NCBI GenBank assembly: GCA_024220505.1
Contig: JAKZZE010000001.1
Coordinates: 62,001 to 126,000, forward strand
Direction of reading: 5' to 3'
DNA from: Rhizopus arrhizus
Lineage: Eukaryota > Mucoromycota > Mucoromycetes > Mucorales > Rhizopodaceae
DNA length: 64,000 nucleotides
Shown: positions 55,867 through 64,000 of the stretch, one piece after another
Position numbering within the stretch: the first letter of the stretch is position 1
Layout: every line of letters begins with the position of its first letter
The notes under the pieces: generated by a model
Database searches by the model: none
What the model saw: the letters and a program-made list of their open reading frames with translations, nothing else
Told to the model about the DNA's origin: nothing
Position numbers and translations under genes: made by a program

Positions 55867-57222
55867 ATGTGCAGTGACAATCATCCGTTCACACTTCTTT
55901 ACAGAAAAACAAAGCAATCCATCATTAGTTCAATCAATTCATCCAAGATAAACAACAAACAACAACTCTCACCTTCTAAGATCGAAATTCCATCGAGAAA
56001 TCCAACAAATACTCCTTTAGACAGTCAGAAGAACAGCAACAACAAAAGACAAACTTCCCCTGACCCTGAACCCTCTGCCGCCACTAAACGCACCCTCGCA
56101 GATCGTTCTCCGCCCTTCTTACCTATTGATATTGGTCGTCACCCAACCGGCAAGCCAAAGTACAACATGGACATAGCCAATATTATCAACCCTACTACCA
56201 CCACCACCACACTGACAAGCGAGCCAGATTTTCATTTTGGCCCTGCCACTGCTCCTACCGCGCCTGCCCTCTCACTTAATGGGCCTCTTGACTTTGGTAT
56301 CCTCCCTGGCATGCCTGATTGGTTTCAACCGATCATGGCCATGATTACAAGCCAAGGTCAACGCCTTGCACACCTGGAAGCTCTGACCAAAGAGAACCAG
56401 GACCTAAGAACTGACCTTGAGGCGGCTCATCGCCGCATCAAAGAGCTGGAGACTCTTAATACTACACTCCCTGCAGCAACTAACAAGCCTGCTGGATCTG
56501 AGGCCTCCAAGTGGAAGTCACCTCCCACTCCTACCTCCACTCCTGCACCTACCTCTTCCTCGTTCGCTTCTGCTGCTCGTAAGGGTATGCGTATCACGCA
56601 GCCATCCAAGCCCAAGGCTACTAACCGCACACGAAAGACACCTTCCAAACGCCAACTTCAGGTCGCTGCCCGTACCTTTGCTCCTCCTCCTGCAAATAAC
56701 GGGTTCCAATACCTTTACCTTCCTTGTCGCTTCAGGGAGTCTATCACCAACGTTCGCAAGAAGGTAGGTATGCTTGGCCTGGAGAACTGGCGTATCCTCG
56801 ACGTCTACCACCCTACCACCCGCGTGGTAGCACTCCTTGTCCACAACGAATACGCTTCGACTGCCACCAATAAGCTTGATACAGCTGGTATCAAGCTCAT
56901 CAATGACTTTGATCCTCGCGATCCCACCAACCTACGCGATGTCAAATACAAAGACCTCTCAGAAAATGAGAAACAACAAAAGATGGTGCAGATCCACACC
57001 TCTCACCTCCTCACCGCCCTGGATCGTATGCGTCCTACTGTGCGCTCAGCTGTGGCTCGTGATTTCATTGCCAAGCAATGGATCACTACTCAAGCCTTTG
57101 CTGACCATATCAAGACAGCCACCCTCACTCCTGTACAAGCTACTCCTGTTGATACCGACATGGACGAAGCACCTCAACCTGTTCCTGCTGGTAATGGCGA
57201 ACCAGACATTGAACAGTTATGA
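55867..57222 (+). CDS. LINE ORF1 protein
   Basis: The open frame gives 451 residues, but its first ATG lies inside K4's right end. The true N-terminus was separated by K4 or begins at Met 56167. The N-terminal part is Ser/Pro/Thr-rich. A short coiled coil (LAHLEALTKENQDLRTDLEAA) precedes a basic region and a folded C-terminal part (QYLYLPCRFRESITNVRKK, NWRILDVYHPTTRVVALLVH) resembling the RNA-binding ORF1 proteins of fungal LINEs. The stop overlaps the ORF2 start as ATGA (57219-57222), a usual arrangement for termination-reinitiation. Confidence 0.75.
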   Translation: MCSDNHPFTLLYRKTKQSIISSINSSKINNKQQLSPSKIEIPSRNPTNTPLDSQKNSNNKRQTSPDPEPSAATKRTLADRSPPFLPIDIGRHPTGKPKYNMDIANIINPTTTTTTLTSEPDFHFGPATAPTAPALSLNGPLDFGILPGMPDWFQPIMAMITSQGQRLAHLEALTKENQDLRTDLEAAHRRIKELETLNTTLPAATNKPAGSEASKWKSPPTPTSTPAPTSSSFASAARKGMRITQPSKPKATNRTRKTPSKRQLQVAARTFAPPPANNGFQYLYLPCRFRESITNVRKKVGMLGLENWRILDVYHPTTRVVALLVHNEYASTATNKLDTAGIKLINDFDPRDPTNLRDVKYKDLSENEKQQKMVQIHTSHLLTALDRMRPTVRSAVARDFIAKQWITTQAFADHIKTATLTPVQATPVDTDMDEAPQPVPAGNGEPDIEQL

Positions 57223-58847
57223 GTCAGGTAAACAACAATAATAATAACATATACCCCCCTTCCACTCCTTCAAATACAACAACAAACAAGATTACTATGT
57301 CCTTATGGAACTCCAATGGTTGTGGTCGCCACACCATTGAAGCTGTTACTAACGCCCTCCCTCCTACAGATCTACTCTTCCTTACTGAAACGTGGCTTCT
57401 GCCACCGTTAAAGTTCCTTACAAATTGGAAGCAGTATCACACTTATGCAATACCAGTTGACAACGCTTTTCGTGGTGAAATGGGTATCAGCCTCTTAGTT
57501 CACCCGGATTGCCCTCATCAAGTCACTCATTTTCCCTCCTCCTCTCCTTATGTCCTCTCTGTTCAAGTCTCAAACCTGCTGATTCACTGTGTATACCTGC
57601 CTCCGGCACTATCAGTTGATGAAGCAATTGCAGTACTTGACAGTTTACCCGCTCAATCTCACCCCTCACAACACAACACCATCATTTGCGGTGACTTTAA
57701 TGCAAGACATCGTGACTGGTTAGGTGATCATCGAACATCAACAAGAGGAAATGCCTTACACAGCTGGGTAGTTGAAAATGGCCTCACTTGCTGGAACACT
57801 GAACTTGCTTACGGTATTCCCACTTATAATGCTCACACGCGGTTCAGTAGTCTTACAGGTAGCCATTATCGCAGTATCATTGACCTCTTTCTTAGCACTC
57901 AAGAGCTCCACAATGCACATCTGAGGGTCCATGACGATCTTTCTCTCGGGTCTGATCACAGTCCTCTGACTCTCTCTTGTCTTGTGCCTCCTCCACCTGC
58001 CCTACCTAACCATCCTCGACTACTCTGGAACCTAAGTAGACTATCCGAACATGATTGTACCTATGTGCAATTATTCAAGGATAAGATACGACCGTTCCTT
58101 CAGTTGCTTCAAGAATATACCTCTGCAGATGGTGTCTACACCTCTGTACGTCCCGACCTTGATGCACTGACTCTTCAGTTCAACGAGATTATCCAGTCTA
58201 GTTTGGATCAGTCCGTTGGCCGCAAGAGCCCCAAAAGTCGTCACCATGCTTGGTTCTGGACAGCCGACCTGCAGGCCGCGTTTGACCATCGCGAGTCTTG
58301 TAGACGTGCTTGGAGAAGAGCCTCTGGTCCCAGCAAAGCAGCAAGATGGACTGACTATACTTTGGCATGCTTGCGGTACAAGTCAGAGCTTCGTCGTCGA
58401 CGTCGTTTTACTTGGAAACAGTTTTGTCACAAGTTATCATCTGGTCCTCTTGCTGATACTAACTCTATTGTCAGTAGGATTCGGCGCAACCGAGTGATCC
58501 AACCACAATTCTCTCATACAGAAGGTCCTCGTGTTGCTGCCACAGTCATGGCGAGACATCTTCAACAGGTGTTCTCTGGTGCAAATCTGCCTGACACTCG
58601 ATACCCTGCCCCTCCCATTCCTGACGGTCCTCATCCCATTGATGAAGCCAGCTGTCCATTCTCGACCAGTACCGTACACCATGCTTTGTTGAAACGCCTT
58701 TCGAGACGCAAAGCCCCTGGTGTAGATCACATCCGTACTGAAATGCTGTTGCCGATCGTGGATGAGGTCGTCCCTGTCATCACCCTTCTCTTTCAACTCT
58801 GTTGGAAGTGGTCAGTTATTCCTTCTGACTGGCGTACTGCCCAGGTA
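55877..58847 (+). mobile_element. LINE (non-LTR retrotransposon), truncated at both sides
   Basis: ORF1 and ORF2 of an APE-type LINE. K4 lies at its left, in the 5' region. TcB5 ends it within the RT start, and sequence beyond TcB5 (60476 onward) does not continue ORF2. The coding sequence is clearly richer in C than its surroundings. Confidence 0.85.
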
Positions 58848-58853
58848 CAGTAG
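57219..58853 (+). pseudogene. LINE ORF2: AP endonuclease and start of RT, 3' truncated
   Basis: The endonuclease motifs are all visible: LWNSNGCG, LTETWLLPP, CGDFNARHRDW, SIIDLFLS and GSDHSPLTL. They would nick target DNA for target-primed reverse transcription. A linker rich in Arg (RRRRRFTWKQF) follows, then the first RT segments (RRKAPGVDHIRTEML, SDWRTAQV). The frame ends with a TAG supplied by the end of TcB5. The rest of RT is missing after TcB5, so this is a 3' loss, unlike the usual 5' truncation of LINEs. Confidence 0.85.
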
Positions 58854-60475
58854 CGGACAAAACTGGTGCACAAAACTTTTTTTCAGCTTTTAACTACCAT
58901 TACCTGCTCATGGTAATTGCAATAGTCATGAAACTGTACTAGAAGGAGGATATACTAGTCATTGTAATTTATGTATGTTCTAAGCATGACAGTGTTAAAA
59001 CTGAGCGATAAGCGTGCTTTAAATTCATAAAATTTTATATTTTCTAAAAACCGCAAAAGTGGCTAAGACCTTAGACTTTATATAATCATCTCATCTCTTG
59101 ATATCATCGGATGTTCTTCTTTGCATATGCTAATAATATGCGTGTATATCATTTTCAATAAAAGAACCCGGCTCTTTAACTACTCTTTTCCAAAGATCAT
59201 CGACCCTTTTGATCTAGTGTCGTATCATCATACCTTTGCCATCAATTGCCACCTGGCATGCTTAAGCGGGCTTAGGCCGGGATTAGTGGCGGCTAAACTT
59301 GTAGCACAGAAGCGCTGTTATCAAATATTGAGTTTGTGACATGCGTCGACTTGTGCCTTGTGTCATTCTCATACTGAAACGAGAGATTACGACGTTTTAG
59401 ACCACTATACGTTAGGCTTTTGTGGTATGAAGTAAGCGAAATATATGTGTATATTTATGAGTTCATTATACCATCATATACTTGACACACATATTCCGGT
59501 CCTCAATATCTAACACAGCCTTAAAACATAACAGAGCAGCCAGCATGCTTCATTGTTTGATCACCGTGAAAAATCGCTCAGGTTGCTCGACTTGCTTTCA
59601 ATATTAGTGTATACTATCTGCATCCATAATGTTCATATTTGTTTCATTGCTAAAGATAGCAGACTTCCAGCCCTCTATTGTATACAATGGCTTGTCATGA
59701 TACCACATTCATCGCTTTTTCCGGCTAATACAGCTGATGAAATTCTTCGATTCCTTACTTCCAGACTCAAAATCTAGCTTCCTACAGTGCCTTCAGACTG
59801 ACAATTTGCTAATACTGTATCTTAAGGTCCTCAAAATGTGCTGAGCATCGGAAACTGTATGTAACGGACCTTGTCCAAGCTTTAGGTTGGTGATTGAGCT
59901 AGTAACTTTTCAGACTAAAAGCGGGAGACCTTCATGATCACAAGACATTAAGTTTCTTTCTTCCCTCTTTCTCCTGTTGATTGTCCATTTAGAGATTCTT
60001 GTTATCCTAGAAATATCTGTTGTCGTACGAACTAAGTGTATTCGAGATCTCAGAGTTTCGTTTTTACAGTTGCTTATTTTCTTAAACATATAAGGCTAGT
60101 ACTTTGTTATAGTGAATAGGGTAAAAACAAAAGGGGGGATTCAATGGGAAATACAAAATAACTACGGTTTTATATATTTTTTAAGAGCTACTAGAATTCA
60201 CTAATATGCGGTGAAATCTGAAAGCAAACGGGAGAGATATGGGGAAAATTGAAAGAAGGCTAGACAAGCACCACATTTTTGGCGAAAATTGAAATATGCA
60301 AAAAATCACTAAAAATGACCTTATGGCTGAGGGATGTCCGGTACAGTTCCGGTTTACATAACATAATGTATATTTTGGACTGTCTTTCAGATGGTATATG
60401 CCACAAAAGTCGCAGACATATGGCGGAGATACAATGTTGATTTTAATTTTTGTGCACCAGTTTTGTCCGCTACTG
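58848..60475 (-). mobile_element. TcB5
   Basis: A 1628-bp TcB copy, inverted relative to TcB1, with TA on both sides. Transposase debris only. Left flank is LINE RT; right flank is unrelated sequence. Confidence 0.9.
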
Positions 60476-61090
60476 TATATGATATCAGTTGTGTTAAAAT
60501 AAATAACGATACACAAAAAGATTAAACTATGATTGAACAATTCCACACTTTTCCAAATTTAGAACAATAAGATCAATATCTGTCATCCTAGAGAGTCTAA
60601 TCAATTGTCAACCCCAAAAGTAATTAGATCAAAGTTAATTGACTGGTTATTATTTCTATTGTTCAATTTCAGATGCATATATTAGAACATCGACAAGCTT
60701 TAGCTTAATCATTGGTTCTTCAGCACGACATCGTGACCGAGTCTATATCTTTTATATCTACGCTCACAAAGAATATAAATAGATGCCAACTTTTTATCCA
60801 TAAAGAGAGGCCCTTTCGCAATATAAAGAAATCTGCAATAAAGAAGGATTTTAATTTTATATTGCTGCTATTGTTTTTTTGTTTAATTTTTTATTTAATC
60901 TTGCGATTAAAACACTTATAATATAAAAACAGTAAGAAGTCAATAGCTAACAACTACTATTTATTAAGTAAGAAAAAGGAGAGGAACTAATAATTTAGAA
61001 TGAACCCTGGATTATATTGTCTGACGTAGGCTGGACTGAGATCAATCATAAAATAATAAATAAAGACATCATTAATGACCAAACACGACA
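60476..61090. other. unassigned AT-rich stretch
   Basis: About 600 bp without a recognisable gene. Short frames only. It may include the 5' part of the DIRS-like element that follows. Confidence 0.4.
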
Positions 61091-61447
61091 GAGACTACAA
61101 GATTTCAAGCCAAAGTTGCTGCTGAGATATATGAACAACTCCAATACGTTGTACAACAATCATCCAACTTGGACGAAGCTCGAGCAATCATTCAACGAAC
61201 AACCGAGCAAAGCAAACGCTTGACCATCTTTGGGCTCTCTCAAGCAAAGAACCAAGAACGTGTTGCACGAAACTACGCAATCGACGCTATCAGCATCCCT
61301 GCCAGTATCAGATATCAAGTACCCAAAAAAGAAAATTATAAAACAACAAACGCCTTTAGCGACGAATGTATGCACAAACTCGACCACGCAAGATTCGAAC
61401 AAGACCTCCTCCTACAAAAAACAACGAACAATAAAGACAAAGGAAGA

Positions 61448-61781
61448 TGAGATATTTGCAGATAATAAAGTGAGAAAAAAGAAAGGAAATAGTACTTGAA
61501 AACTAGTGAATGAGTCTCTATGTAACCTCTTTATTAGATTTCAAGACGAGAGAGAGAACCCATTTAATCAAACTACGCCTTTATATAGGAAATGAAATTA
61601 TTCAGGGACCGAAGTGAGTTCAAGGTCAATTTTAGTATTGAGCTTGAACAATATAAACATTGTATATGAGCTTTTAAGGAATATGTAATAAGTAATATTA
61701 TGTATTCAGTACTTGTTATTTCTTATATAAGATCTGAGTAATCTCATACGAATAATAGTATTTAATGATGTAAATACGACA
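61448..61781. repeat. solo LTR L5a
   Basis: 334 bp, TGAGATATTTGC...AAATACGACA, with 5-bp duplication GAAGA on both sides (61443-61447, 61782-61786). Related to L5b (shared GAGTCTCT...ACCTCTTTATT...GACGAGAGAGAGA and AATACGACA). Confidence 0.88.
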
Positions 61782-61972
61782 GAAGAGGAGGATTCAATAA
61801 TAATGGGTACCGTGGACAATCACGTGGGGGATACAGAGGAAGAGGCAAACGTCATTTTTTTGGGAGAAGGGGCAACCACAATCCCAACAATACGACGTCG
61901 TACAACCAAAACAACAACAACAACAGTAGTTTCAAAAACGACCACTTCACAGAACAAGACGCCGGCACACCT

Positions 61973-62271
61973 TGTGGAATAGGCGTGTTGTTTCTCTCGA
62001 TTAATAAAATTAACAATAAATCAAATAATCGATGAGTCTCTTGAACCTCTTTATTGAGTAAGGACGAGAGAGAGAGCCCATTCAATACAAACTACGTCTT
62101 AGAATATAACAATATGATTTAGAGTCCGAGGTAGTACGGTATAAATTGTGTGGGCTGTTTATCGTACATAGCACGAAGTGCTATATATGATATACAGTCA
62201 AATTATTAATTTTAAGAATCTTTTGAGAGATCTCACACGACATTAAGGAAATTATTAGAGTAAATACGACA
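61973..62271. repeat. solo LTR L5b
   Basis: 299 bp, TGTGGAATAGGC...AAATACGACA, with 5-bp duplication CACCT (61968-61972, 62272-62276). A diverged relative of L5a, inserted 191 bp away in the same ORF. Confidence 0.88.
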
Positions 62272-62520
62272 CACCTCACTACAGTATTCCTCTCGACGGT
62301 ATAAAGCCAGGAGGAAGACTACAACACTTTTATCACCAATGGACACATACGACTACCCATCAATGGCCACTTTCAGTAGTCAAAGAAGGTTACCAAATTC
62401 AATTCAACTCAACTCCACAACCTTGGAAGATCAGACAACTTCAACGCAATCCCATCGAACAACAAGCGGTCAACGAGGCGGTGCAGAAATTTCTTCAAGC
62501 AGACATCATAGAGATTTCAC

Positions 62521-62861
62521 TGAAGTGTTTTAAGTATTCAAAAATAGGACAAAGAAGAATTAACGAGACCGAACAATAGTTCTAAAGTCGAATACTTTTA
62601 TTAAAGAAAGATTTCAAGGCTATTTATATTAGTTGAGCAAGACCCGAGATTAGATGACAAAAATAGTTACGACCGATATGATTTGACATGTATAAGAAAA
62701 ATTTTATAGACTGATGCTAATAATCAACTGTTGAGATGAAAGTGAAACTTGGCTGTTTAGGGCAGTGATAATTATCAGGTTCTATTCTTATTCAAACTCA
62801 TTTGGAAAGATTTAGTCCAGAATGATAAGACTGTATCTTATTGACATGTCAAAACATGACA
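62521..62861 (-). repeat. G3-family solo LTR joining unrelated flanks
   Basis: 341 bp matching the G3 LTRs with about four to six substitutions, nearly all transitions. The 5 bp on the left (TTCAC) and right (GATGT) differ. The left flank is DIRS RT and the right flank is gypsy pol, so it marks a recombination joint rather than a simple solo LTR. Confidence 0.85.
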
Positions 62862-63702
62862 GATGTAGAAGTAAGACATACATTTTGCGTGACGAAGAAC
62901 ATCAGTACACCTCTTATACTGGGTATGGATTTTTTAATGAGTACAAACGCGTTGCCAGATCCATTGTATCAGAGGATTACTTTCCGGAATAAAGAAGATA
63001 ATGGTGATAACTACGATATTCCTACGCATTCGGGAGACGGCTTGTACCGAAGTATTCCTAATTCTATGGGAGGACTAGATCTGGAAGGTGACTTAGTCAT
63101 ACCGTTGTCAGTATCCAAGAGCAAGGAGAATGGGACCTTGAAGACGATCAAGCTAGAGAAGGAATGCTCATTTGATCCGGGCGCGTCGCAGCTACTATGG
63201 CTTGGTCTCAAGGAAGAAATGAAGGACTGGGAGGTTGATACAGTATTACAACCAGCACCTGCTCTATTCAGTAAACATGGAATCTATCTGGTACCAACTC
63301 TGTTCACACATGGAGTCGAGGAGCAGTATTGTGCCATTATGGTGAGTGTTTGAAGAAAGTTAAGCTGGCTAAAGGCACTGCAATGAGCAAGCTATATGCA
63401 TACTCGTCGGTTCCTGTGGAAGTGGACATAATCGAATCAATTGATGAAGTTTGTGAGGTTCTTTCAAACAAATATATCAATTATCATGATGAAGACGAAG
63501 TCATCGCACCACCTACATTCCTAGAAGGTCCCATATTCAAACCTACTAAAGCATATTTACAAGCTGTGGGTATGTACACTACAAGGATGAACGAACAATG
63601 CCGTGTGAATTCGATCAGGTATGGTCCTGAACGGCCTTCGTGGTTACAAGTAAATGCTCTCTCTGAAAGTAGTGCTGAATTGAATATCAATTTGAATTTG
63701 AC
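62862..63702 (+). pseudogene. gypsy pol fragment: end of protease and PR-RT linker
   Basis: The first frame reads from DVEVRHTFCVTKNIS through PLILGMDFLMSTNAL, the second aspartic-protease motif, and a linker. Near 63335-63352 the frame shifts by one base (MVSV stop versus CHYGECLKKVKLAKGT). The second frame then runs SVPVEVDIIESIDEVC on to 63702, where LTR L4 begins. The part before the protease motif and all of RT are missing. It does not belong to G1, G2 or G3. Confidence 0.6.
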
Positions 63703-64000
63703 TGATTTATCCAAGAATAGAAAGGAACAAGAGAGGACGAGACTCGATAAAGAGATTGTTTTATTGAATAAGAAAATGATACTCTATTTATACTTTTCAT
63801 ACACGGATAATATTTCATGTCATGGATTAATAATTAATGAGTATGATATAACTGATGACAAATAGATAATGGTTACGTGTTCCTCCATTGTTATCTTTGT
63901 CATCGTAAGCATTTATTCATAGAATACTCGTATATGATTGACTGCGATTGACTGTGATTTAGTCCCTGGATTTAATATAATTTAACCGTGCAATTACGCA
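63703..64000. repeat. LTR L4, first 298 bp (continues past the window)
   Basis: Begins TGATTTATCCAAGAATAG and matches the solo LTR at 22417-22832 closely to the window end. Whether it is solo or part of a full element cannot be seen. Confidence 0.85.

Larger units (their letters stand above)
41089..55876. mobile_element. K4, diverged K element opened by several insertions
   Basis: The left end CACTGCACCCAAT...GTTAT is at 41089 and the right end AATAACAATTATGTGCAGTG finishes at 55876. Undoing K3's CAC duplication, the left flank is ACA (33739-33741), the same as the right flank ACA (55877-55879). This gives a proper 3-bp target duplication across 14.8 kb. Inside are TcB3 (44199-45828), G3 (46084-52075) and TcB4 with TcC (52558-55829). 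Removing these leaves about 3.9 kb: a left arm, one gene (ORF2) and a right arm with its own tandem repeats. No transposase sequence is seen. Confidence 0.8.
61091..62520 (+). mobile_element. DIRS-like retroelement fragment
   Basis: A gag-like and RT reading frame, continuous once two solo LTRs (61448-61781, 61973-62271) are removed. The RT N-terminus matches DIRS-type RT. No tyrosine recombinase, terminal repeats or later RT motifs are present, because the element is cut at the G3-type LTR at 62521. Confidence 0.65.
61091..62520 (+). pseudogene. DIRS-like gag-RT frame, split by two solo LTRs
   Basis: Segments are 61091-61447, 61787-61972 and 62277-62520. The first has AAEIYEQLQYVVQQSSNLDE and SKRLTIFGLSQAKNQERVAR, helical and gag-like. 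The second is Gly/Arg/Asn-rich (YRGQSRGGYRGRGKR). The third has PGGRLQHFYHQW, HQWPLSVVKEGYQIQF and VQKFLQADIIEIS, which fit the start of the DIRS-group RT domain. The reading frame is kept across both target duplications, so both insertions are younger than any other lesion. The assignment to DIRS rests on these RT blocks only. Confidence 0.6.

Noticed and set aside
55867..55876. ATG at 55867 as the real start of LINE ORF1
   Set aside because: These bases are the right end of K4 and joined the frame by insertion; the native start is elsewhere.

Overview
The window looks like a transposon-dense, gene-poor stretch of a nuclear genome from an early-diverging fungus, most likely Mucoromycota (Mucorales). 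The basis is spliceosomal introns with GTAAGT-type donors, AT-rich spacers, eukaryotic tRNA genes, and the mix of Ty3/gypsy elements, a DIRS-type element, Tc1-like elements, a LINE and a Tnp2/CACTA-type element. This taxonomic call is inference. No host protein-coding gene was recognised. The only host genes supported are tRNA-Gln(UUG) at 10368-10439 and tRNA-Asn(GUU) at 26243-26316, both on the minus strand.

Layout. (1) 1-10252: minus-strand Ty3/gypsy element G1 with 731-bp LTRs. Its gag is split by a Tc1-like element (TcB1). Positions 1-156 repeat G1's own PBS and leader, so a second G1 probably continues to the left in tandem. (2) 10253-21655: tRNA-Gln, a scrap of G2-type LTR, then two members of a CACTG-ended DNA transposon family: K1 (short, no genes) and K2 (Tnp2 transposase plus a second gene, ORF2). 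K2 carries a Tc1-like copy, TcA. (3) 21656-26242: TcB2 with a nested solo LTR, then a 2-kb composite LTR of a G1 relative with repeated PBS-like units, next to tRNA-Asn. (4) 26327-33690: Ty3/gypsy element G2 with identical-looking 706-bp LTRs, starting 10 bp upstream of tRNA-Asn. (5) 33743-41086: K3, a complete K element with a 3-bp target duplication. (6) 41089-55876: K4, a diverged K element that keeps only ORF2, opened by TcB3, the chromovirus G3, and TcB4 (itself carrying TcC). K3 sits on K4's left tip. (7) 55877-58847: a LINE (ORF1, endonuclease, start of RT) cut at TcB5. (8) 61091-64000: a DIRS-like gag-RT fragment holding two solo LTRs, joined through a G3 solo LTR to a different gypsy pol fragment, and then the start of another LTR.

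How it fits together. Almost every base belongs to nested insertions whose order can be read from target duplications. G2 and a G2-type LTR scrap both lie 10-11 bp upstream of a tRNA gene, which suggests tRNA-targeted integration. The K family encodes two convergent genes: a roughly 880-aa Tnp2 transposase and a four-exon ORF2 protein with fast-changing, Q-rich or coiled-coil N-termini. It also has subterminal tandem repeats, which parallels the TnpD/TnpA division of plant CACTA elements. ORF2 remains intact in K4, which has no transposase. I consider the K family, together with G1's split pol, extra ORF and PBS-bearing LTRs, the most novel content. Several elements have ends whose flanks do not match (K2, TcB2, TcB5, the G3 solo LTR at 62521), pointing to recombination between copies.
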